From assembly GCF_018131185.1 (NCBI RefSeq), contig NZ_JAFCJE010000001.1:648001-712000 (forward strand): a DNA stretch of 64,000 nt, given 5' to 3'. Below, piece after piece: positions 56,867-64,000 of the stretch. Position numbers and translations under genes: made by a program. Origin of the DNA: Bradyrhizobium diazoefficiens. Its GTDB lineage: Bacteria > Pseudomonadota > Alphaproteobacteria > Rhizobiales > Xanthobacteraceae. Under the pieces are notes generated by a model. It did no database searches and had not been told where the DNA came from. It worked only from the letters and a program-made list of their open reading frames with translations. How positions within the stretch are numbered: the first letter of the stretch is position 1; every line of letters begins with the position of its first letter.

Positions 56867-57706
56867 ATGACCGCGCCCAAAGCTCCTGCAGCCTGTCTGA
56901 TCGGATGGCCCGCCGCGCATTCGCGCTCGCCGCTGATCCATCATTACTGGCTGCGCACGCTGGGCATTGAAGGCGGCTACGTCATCGAGGCGGTGCCGCC
57001 CGACGACTTGCGCGATTTCGTGCTGCGGCTGTCGTTGCGCGGCTTCGTCGGCGCCAACGTCACCATTCCGCACAAGGAGGGCGTGCTGGCGCTGTCGACG
57101 CCCGATGCCCGTGCAAAGGCGGTGGGCGCGGCCAACACGCTGTGGTTTGCCGACGGCGAGCTGCGCTCGACCAACACCGATGTCGAAGGCTTCATCAACA
57201 ATCTCGACGCCAGCGCGCCCGGCTGGGGAGCGGCCGAGGAGGTGCTGGTGCTCGGCGCCGGCGGTTCCTCGCGTGCGGTCATATTCGGGTTGCTCGAGCG
57301 CGGCATCAAACGCGTCCATCTTGCCAACCGTACCCTCGCGCGGGCCCAGGTGCTGGCAAGGCAGCTCGGGCCAAGCGTGCATCCGCTGCCTTGGGACGGC
57401 ATCGACGATGTGCTGCCGCGCGCAAAACTTCTCGTGAACACGACCTCGCTCGGCATGCATGGCCAACCATCACTCGATGTTGATGTCGCACGCCTGCCGC
57501 CGGCGGCGGTCGTTGCCGACCTCGTCTATGTCCCGCTGGTGACGCCGCTGCTCGCCGCCGCCGCGGCGCGTGGCCTGAGGACCGCCGACGGGCTCGGCAT
57601 GCTGCTGCATCAGGCGGTACGCGGCTTCGAGCTGTGGTTCGGCCGGCGGCCTGAGGTCACGGCGGAGCTGCGCGCATTGGTCGAGGCCGATCTCACAAAG
57701 ACTTGA
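56867..57706 (+). CDS. aroE: Shikimate dehydrogenase
   Basis: Reduces 3-dehydroshikimate to shikimate with NADPH. The 279-residue protein has IGWPAAHSRSPLIHH (shikimate-binding Ser pair), catalytic Lys in NVTIPHKEGV, Asp in STNTDVEGF, the NADP-loop VLGAGGSSRAVIFGL and NTTSLGMHGQPSL. ATG 56867 has GAGGGAAAG upstream; the earlier frame is unsupported. It is longer than E. coli AroE (272) by a few residues. Possibly a second copy (AroE-like) since quinate or shikimate paralogues are common. Confidence 0.92.
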   Translation: MTAPKAPAACLIGWPAAHSRSPLIHHYWLRTLGIEGGYVIEAVPPDDLRDFVLRLSLRGFVGANVTIPHKEGVLALSTPDARAKAVGAANTLWFADGELRSTNTDVEGFINNLDASAPGWGAAEEVLVLGAGGSSRAVIFGLLERGIKRVHLANRTLARAQVLARQLGPSVHPLPWDGIDDVLPRAKLLVNTTSLGMHGQPSLDVDVARLPPAAVVADLVYVPLVTPLLAAAAARGLRTADGLGMLLHQAVRGFELWFGRRPEVTAELRALVEADLTKT

Positions 57707-57763
57707 GAGAATAGCGCACGGTGTCTCGGAGTTCTCTATCCGTGGGGACAATCGGAGACCGTC

Positions 57764-58390
57764 ATGTCTGTTCAACGTGCAACTGTCACACGTCCGCTGA
57801 TCGCCGTCGCGATGGTGGCCGTCTCGACTTACTGCGCCTTCGCCCAGAAGGCGCCGGTGCCGACGCGCGTGCGCGGCACCATCGAAGCCGTCAATGGCGA
57901 CATCATGCAGGTGAAGTCGCGCAGCGGCGAGGACGTCAAGCTGCGTATCGCTCCTGACGTGAACGTCTCGGGCATTACCAGGATCTCGCTCGCCGACATC
58001 AAGCCGGGTTCGTTCATCGGCGCGACCACGGTGCCGGGGCCGGACGGCGGCCAGAACGCCGTCGAGGTGCATGTGTTTCCGGAGAGCATGCGCGGCACCG
58101 GCGAGGGCTCGCGGCCCTATGATCTCAAGCCCAACTCCAGCATGACCAATGCCACGGTGGCGGAAAGCGTCGTCGGCAATGACGGCCATACGCTGCTGGT
58201 CAAGTACAAGGACGGCGAGAAGAAGGTGTTCGTGGCCGACAACACGCCGGTGGTGACCTTCGTGCCCGGCGACAAATCCGAGTTGAAGGCCGGCGCCAAG
58301 GTCATCGCCTTCATGAAGCAATTGCCGGACGGCTCGTTCGAGACCAACCGCGTCAGCGTCGGCCGTGACGGCCTGACGCCGCCGATGTGA
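57764..58390 (+). CDS. Conserved hypothetical exported protein
   Basis: A 208-residue protein with a signal peptide (LIAVAMVAVSTYCAFAQ) and a beta-rich mature part: TRVRGTIEAVNGDIMQVKSR, VKLRIAPDVNVSGITRISL, VVTFVPGDKSELKAGAKVIA. The small OB-like pattern resembles DUF5666-type domains (uncertain). Function unknown. ATG 57764. Confidence 0.72.
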   Translation: MSVQRATVTRPLIAVAMVAVSTYCAFAQKAPVPTRVRGTIEAVNGDIMQVKSRSGEDVKLRIAPDVNVSGITRISLADIKPGSFIGATTVPGPDGGQNAVEVHVFPESMRGTGEGSRPYDLKPNSSMTNATVAESVVGNDGHTLLVKYKDGEKKVFVADNTPVVTFVPGDKSELKAGAKVIAFMKQLPDGSFETNRVSVGRDGLTPPM

Positions 58391-58432
58391 GCAGGAGCGG
58401 GTGTAGCGCGCACACGCGCCCCGATCTCTGCC

Positions 58433-58470
58433 GTCGTCCCGGAGAAGCGCCAGCGCGGATCCGGGACGAC
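58433..58470. repeat. Short palindrome (GTCGTCCCGG ... CCGGGACGAC)
   Basis: A minimal member of the GTCGTCCC family, only 38 bp: GTCGTCCCGGAGAAGCGCCA then GCGCGGATCCGGGACGAC. It lies between convergent genes. Confidence 0.75.
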
Positions 58471-58505
58471 AGTGGTGTCGAGGCCGGCCTTTCGCGCCTC
58501 AATCC

Positions 58506-59925
<1,420 letters not shown>

Positions 59926-60145
59926 CGGGTTCCGCGCTGTTTCGGCGCGATGGGCAGGAAATATAATGTTAACAAGACGTTATCGCGCCGGTGGCAGCCC
60001 CGGTTCCGTAACGATTCATCATATTTTTTGAAGCCAAGTTAGCCGCACAGGCATTATATAGGCCCCAGCAAATCAGGGATGCGGGCCCCGTTCGGGCAGC
60101 CCGTGGTTGTAGAGGGGATCCCCTGGTTGTTGCTTGGGGGACGAT

Positions 60146-61489
60146 ATGAGCCGCAAATATTTCGGGACCGACGGGATACGGGGCCGCGCCAACGGACTGA
60201 TCACGCCGGAGCTCGCGCTCAAGGTCGGTCAGGCCGCAGGCCTTGCATTCCAGCGCGGTGATCACCGCCACCGGGTCGTGATCGGCAAGGACACCCGCCT
60301 GTCCGGCTACATGATCGAATACGCCATGGTCGCGGGCTTCACCTCGGTCGGCATGGACGTGCTGCTGGTCGGCCCGATGCCGACGCCGGCGGTCGCGATG
60401 CTGACCAAGTCGATGCGGGCCGATCTCGGCGTGATGATCTCGGCCTCGCACAATCTGTTCGAGGACAACGGCATCAAGCTGTTCGGGCCGCAGGGCTTCA
60501 AGCTCTCCGACGACGTCGAGCGGCAGATCGAGCAGCTGCTCGACGAGCCCATCGACAAGCGGCTCGCACAGAGTGCGAGCCTGGGGCGCGCCCGCCGCAT
60601 CGACGGCGTGCATGACCGCTACATCGAATTCGCCAAGCGCACCCTGCCGCGCGATCTCTCGCTCGATGGCCTGCGCGTCGTGATCGATTGCGCCAACGGC
60701 GCGGCCTACAAGGTGGTGCCGGAAGCGCTGTGGGAGCTGGGCGCCGACGTGGTGCCGATCGGCGTCGAGCCCGACGGCTTCAACATCAACAAGGATTGCG
60801 GCTCCACCTCGCCGGAAGCGCTATCGAAGAAGGTGCGCGAGATGCGCGCCGACATCGGCATTGCGCTCGACGGCGACGCCGACCGCGTCATCCTGGTCGA
60901 CGAGCGCGGACATGTCGTGGACGGCGACCAGTTGCTCGCTGTGATCGCGCAGAGCTGGAAGGAAGACGGCCGGCTGTCGCGTCCGGGCATCGTCGCCACC
61001 GTGATGTCCAATCTCGGCCTCGAGCGCTTCCTGAAAGGGCAGGGGATCGATCTCGTGCGCACGCCGGTCGGCGACCGCTACGTGCTCGAGCAGATGCTGA
61101 ACGGCGGCTACAATCTCGGCGGCGAGCAGTCCGGCCACATCATCCTGTCCGACTACGCCACCACCGGCGACGGCTTCGTTGCCGCCCTGCAGGTGCTGGC
61201 GGTGGTGCAGAAGCTGCGCCGCCCCGTCTCCGAGGTCTGCCACCGCTTTGATCCGCTGCCGCAGATCCTCAAGAACGTCCGCCACAAGGGCGGCAAGCCG
61301 CTCGACGATTCCCAGGTGAAGTCCGCGATCTCCGACGGCGAAAATCGCCTCAACGGCCACGGCCGTCTGCTGATCCGCTCCTCCGGCACCGAGCCGGTGA
61401 TCCGCGTCATGGGTGAAGGCGAAGACCGGGTCCTGGTCGAGGATGTCGTCGACACCATCGTCTCCGCGCTGGGCCAGGCGGCGGCGTAA
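60146..61489 (+). CDS. glmM: Phosphoglucosamine mutase
   Basis: Converts glucosamine 6-phosphate to glucosamine 1-phosphate for peptidoglycan and LPS precursors. The 447-residue protein has [13 protein letters not shown], the phosphoserine loop [15 protein letters not shown] (active Ser), metal-binding [18 protein letters not shown] and the phosphate-binding [15 protein letters not shown] 60146 has GGGGGA upstream. Upstream at 59969-59983 lies TTAA-N7-TTAT, one base off the CtrA full-site consensus. Confidence 0.96.
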   Translation: MSRKYFGTDGIRGRANGLITPELALKVGQAAGLAFQRGDHRHRVVIGKDTRLSGYMIEYAMVAGFTSVGMDVLLVGPMPTPAVAMLTKSMRADLGVMISASHNLFEDNGIKLFGPQGFKLSDDVERQIEQLLDEPIDKRLAQSASLGRARRIDGVHDRYIEFAKRTLPRDLSLDGLRVVIDCANGAAYKVVPEALWELGADVVPIGVEPDGFNINKDCGSTSPEALSKKVREMRADIGIALDGDADRVILVDERGHVVDGDQLLAVIAQSWKEDGRLSRPGIVATVMSNLGLERFLKGQGIDLVRTPVGDRYVLEQMLNGGYNLGGEQSGHIILSDYATTGDGFVAALQVLAVVQKLRRPVSEVCHRFDPLPQILKNVRHKGGKPLDDSQVKSAISDGENRLNGHGRLLIRSSGTEPVIRVMGEGEDRVLVEDVVDTIVSALGQAAA

Positions 61490-61687
61490 GGTTTTTCAAG
61501 CGCGAGCGGGGTGAGGTGATCGCACCCCGCGGGCAGTATCGTACGCAAGAGCGCCTTTGCCCCCGTGATACTGGACTCATGGAGAGGGTAGACACGCATC
61601 CCAGCCATCAGCGATTGGCGGTGGCCTGGCCGCCGCTTGCATCGTAATCAGCACGTCGCGGCAATCTGCCGCGCCGGGATCGTTGCA

Positions 61688-62935
61688 TTGAACAAGCCTG
61701 TCGTCGTCTCCGAGGAAACGCTGACCGAGCCGGTCGTCGTCGCTGACGTGGCACCCGCCGCCAAGGCGGCAGGGCCGGCCTATGTCGTGCTCGCCGGCAT
61801 CAGCGTCTCGCACTTCCTCAACGATACCATGCAGTCGTTGATCGCGTCGGTGTATCCGATCCTGAAGGACACCTACGCGCTCGACTTCGCGCAGATCGGC
61901 ATGATCACGCTGGCCTTCCAGTTCACCGCCTCGCTGCTGCAGCCGGTGGTCGGGCACTACACCGACAAGAAGGCGCAGCCCTATTCGCTGGCGATCGGCA
62001 TGGCCTCGACCTTCTTCGGCCTCTTGCTGCTCAGCGCCGCGCATCAATATCTCGTCATTCTCGTTGCGGCCGCGCTGGTCGGTCTCGGCTCTGCGGTGTT
62101 TCACCCGGAGTCCGCACGCATCGCGCGGCTCGCCTCCGGCGGTCGCTACGGTTTTGCGCAATCGGTGTTCCAGCTCGGCGGCAGTTTCGGCACCTCGATG
62201 GGACCGGTGCTGGCGGCGCTGATCGTCGTGCCGTTCGGGCAGGGCAGCATCGCCTGGTTCTCCTCGATCGCGTTCCTGGCGATCCTCATCCTCTGGCGCA
62301 TCGGCCGCTGGTATGCGCCGCAGATCAAGGCGAAGAAGTCGGTGGCGCTTCAGTCCCATCCCGACGCGCCGAGCCCGCGACGCGTCGCCGTTGCGCTGCT
62401 CGTTCTGGTCGCGCTGCTGTTCTCAAAGCAGCTCTACGTGTCGAGCCTGTCGAGCTACTATATCTTCTATCTGATCGACCGCTTCGGCGTCTCCACGCAG
62501 GCGGCGCAGATGTATCTCTTCATCTTCCTCGCGGCGAACGCGGTCGGCGCGTTTCTGGGAGGTCCCTTGGGCGATCGTTTCGGCCGCAAGATCGTGATCT
62601 GGATTTCGATCCTGGGCGCGTTGCCGTTCACGCTGGCGCTGCCCTATGCCGGGCTCGCTGCGAGCGCTGTGCTGTCAGTCGTCATCGGCTTGATCATCTC
62701 CTCGACGACGTCGTCGATCATCGTGTTCGCGCAGGAGCTGGTGCCACATCGCTTCGGCATGATCTCCGGCGTGTTCTTCGGCGTCGCCTTCGGCATCGGG
62801 GGGCTGGGAGCTGCCGTGCTCGGCAAGCTCGCCGATCACACCTCGATCGAGTTCGTCTACCAGGTCTGCGCCTATCTGCCGGCGATCGGCCTGCTTGCGG
62901 TGTTTCTGCCCAGGCTGCCCCGGCACACCCGTTAA
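61688..62935 (+). CDS. fsr: MFS transporter, fosmidomycin-resistance (Fsr) type
   Basis: A 12-helix major-facilitator exporter of the Fsr family. It has ISVSHFLNDTMQSLIASVYP (the Fsr start), the motif-A-like loop HYTDKKAQPYS, ARLASGGRYGFAQSVFQLGG and FLGGPLGDRFGRKIVIW (second motif A). No ATG fits; TTG 61688 (LNKPVVVSEE) is likely, TTG 61637 is an alternative. Fsr exports fosmidomycin in E. coli; the natural substrate is unknown. Confidence 0.87.
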   Translation: MNKPVVVSEETLTEPVVVADVAPAAKAAGPAYVVLAGISVSHFLNDTMQSLIASVYPILKDTYALDFAQIGMITLAFQFTASLLQPVVGHYTDKKAQPYSLAIGMASTFFGLLLLSAAHQYLVILVAAALVGLGSAVFHPESARIARLASGGRYGFAQSVFQLGGSFGTSMGPVLAALIVVPFGQGSIAWFSSIAFLAILILWRIGRWYAPQIKAKKSVALQSHPDAPSPRRVAVALLVLVALLFSKQLYVSSLSSYYIFYLIDRFGVSTQAAQMYLFIFLAANAVGAFLGGPLGDRFGRKIVIWISILGALPFTLALPYAGLAASAVLSVVIGLIISSTTSSIIVFAQELVPHRFGMISGVFFGVAFGIGGLGAAVLGKLADHTSIEFVYQVCAYLPAIGLLAVFLPRLPRHTR

Positions 62936-63064
62936 CAAATCCTGCTTCGCTGCATTGCGGCTTCATCAATCGTTAGCAATTGCGGCGCGCGACCGCCGCA
63001 TTTTTGCAACGCTCCAGCCGCATCCGCGTGTGAGGTGAGAAAAAATCAACCTTAAAAATTAGGG

Positions 63065-63079
63065 TTAAGTGGCGCTTAA
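63065..63079 (+). promoter_or_regulatory. Putative CtrA box (TTAA-N7-TTAA)
   Basis: TTAA, GTGGCGC, TTAA: an exact match to the CtrA full-site spacing, about 83 bp upstream of the second barrel-protein start, in a local TTAA-rich stretch. Same arrangement as 2240-2255 before the first barrel gene. Confidence 0.4.
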
Positions 63080-63161
63080 ACATTTGCTGGCATCGTCCCT
63101 CCGTGAGTTTCCAGAACGTGAGGCCTGCGTATTTGCCTCACCGGCCAAAAGGACGAAGCCA

Positions 63162-63992
63162 ATGCGTAGCGTTAAGTCTCTCCTTGCCGCGGGTGCGGCA
63201 ACCCTGATCTCGTCGATGGCGTTCGCCGCCGATATGCCGATCGCGGCGCCCCCTCCCATGTACGCGCCGCCGGCTCCGCCCGCCGATTTTGGCGGCTGGT
63301 ATCTCCGTGGCGATATCGGCATGACCAACCAGAGCGCCAAGCGCATCGAGAGCGCCCTGCCGGCTGGATATTCGAAGACAACCGAGGGCGTCGGCTTTGA
63401 CTCCTCGCCGCTGTTTGGCCTCGGCGCCGGCTACCGCTTCAACAACTGGTTTCGTGCCGACGTGATCGGCCAGTACCGCGGCAAGGCTAACTTGCACGGC
63501 AGCGACAACGTGGTTGGACCCGGCTTCGTCGGCGTCAACAATTACAGCGGCAGCAAGTCCGAGTGGGTCGTCATGGCCAACGCCTATGTCGATCTCGGCA
63601 CCTGGTGGTGCATCACCCCGTTCGTCGGCGCGGGTGTCGGTGGCTCCTACAACAAGATCAGCGGCTTCCGCGACGACGGCGTGTCCTACAACCCGCTGCT
63701 CAACAACAGCGTTGCCTACTTCGGCGACCACGGAAAGTGGAACCTCGCCTGGGCCGCTCACGCCGGTCTCGCCTACAAGGTCAATCCCGGGTTCACCGTC
63801 GAACTCGCCTACAGCTACATGAACCTCGGCGACGCGGCGCCCGGCAACTACCGCTTGTTCGACAACAGCGCCTCGGGCCCGACGTCGATCAAGATCAGGG
63901 ACATTACCTCGCACGACGTCAAGATCGGCGTCCGCTGGGATCTCAACAGCCCGCCGGCCTACATGCCGCCGCCGCTGGTCACCAAGGGCTGA
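63162..63992 (+). CDS. Outer-membrane beta-barrel protein (Omp25/31-like)
   Basis: A 276-residue outer-membrane barrel protein: signal peptide (SLLAAGAATLISSMAFAAD), Pro-rich linker (MPIAAPPPMYAPPAPPADFG), then DFGGWYLRGDIGMTNQ and strands such as GLGAGYRFNNWFRADVIGQY and AHAGLAYKVNPGFTVELAYS; a Pro-rich end (NSPPAYMPPPLVTKG) follows GVRWDL. AAGGA 8 nt before ATG 63162. Larger than its relative at 2371 and ending beyond the barrel with a Pro-rich tail rather than a terminal Phe. Confidence 0.9.
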   Translation: MRSVKSLLAAGAATLISSMAFAADMPIAAPPPMYAPPAPPADFGGWYLRGDIGMTNQSAKRIESALPAGYSKTTEGVGFDSSPLFGLGAGYRFNNWFRADVIGQYRGKANLHGSDNVVGPGFVGVNNYSGSKSEWVVMANAYVDLGTWWCITPFVGAGVGGSYNKISGFRDDGVSYNPLLNNSVAYFGDHGKWNLAWAAHAGLAYKVNPGFTVELAYSYMNLGDAAPGNYRLFDNSASGPTSIKIRDITSHDVKIGVRWDLNSPPAYMPPPLVTKG

Positions 63993-64000
63993 TCGAAACT

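Noticed and set aside
59969..59983. TTAA-N7-TTAT upstream of glmM as a CtrA box
   Set aside because: One mismatch in the second half-site; too weak without other evidence.

Overview
The window looks like a chromosomal segment of a Bradyrhizobium-type alphaproteobacterium. Support for this: uniformly high G+C in nearly all genes, Rhizobiales-typical neighbours (rplY-pth-ychF; MarR-OmpR-kinase genes divergent from ilvE; an FMN-riboswitch-controlled lumazine synthase of RibH2 type; an IsdG/HmuQ-like heme monooxygenase; Omp25-like beta-barrel proteins), and many intergenic palindromes of kinds common in Bradyrhizobium. It is mostly a housekeeping and conserved-accessory chromosome region. I found no insertion sequence, prophage, CRISPR array, rRNA or tRNA gene.

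Layout. 0-7 kb: uvrC, an outer-membrane barrel protein, a cold-shock protein, rlmJ, a periplasmic RNase T2 and three small secreted proteins. 7-11 kb: a MarR/OmpR/sensor-kinase operon divergent from ilvE. 11-18.7 kb: hisS, a 4-oxalocrotonate tautomerase-like protein, an FlK-like thioesterase, a SAF-domain oxidoreductase, proC, a YbjN protein, then FMN riboswitch plus ribH. 18.8-23 kb: a translationally coupled metallopeptidase/ATP-grasp pair, prs and a lipoprotein. 23-29 kb: lgt, a MidA-like methyltransferase and pgeF on one strand; ubiK, rplY, pth and ychF on the other. 29-35 kb: two tandem MaoC proteins, small membrane proteins and two NTF2-like proteins. 35-42.5 kb: uvrB, LysR, a TauE/SafE transporter and a GST. 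42.5-49.7 kb: a DUF1800/DUF1501 Tat pair, a heme-monooxygenase-like protein, an aldo/keto reductase, GNAT, a PAS membrane protein and a second GST. 50-64 kb: an aspartate aminotransferase, DUF992, an EF-G-like protein, a small HTH regulator, a SulP transporter, aroE, lldD, glmM, an Fsr-like MFS exporter and a second outer-membrane barrel protein.

Points most worth a second look: (1) pth is about 50% G+C by hand count inside a roughly 65-70% G+C neighbourhood although it sits in the conserved rplY-pth-ychF order, suggesting in-place replacement of an essential gene. (2) A zinc metallopeptidase and a D-Ala-D-Ala-ligase-like ATP-grasp enzyme overlap by ATGA and may form an uncharacterised peptide make/break module. 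(3) The EF-G-like GTPase has Ser where the catalytic His of the G3 motif should be. (4) Both outer-membrane barrel genes are preceded by exact TTAA-N7-TTAA (CtrA-type) boxes. (5) About twenty intergenic palindromes fall into several sequence families, most sharing GTC...GAC ends, and some look like hybrids between families. None of these proves a new system; the metallopeptidase/ATP-grasp pair is the best candidate.
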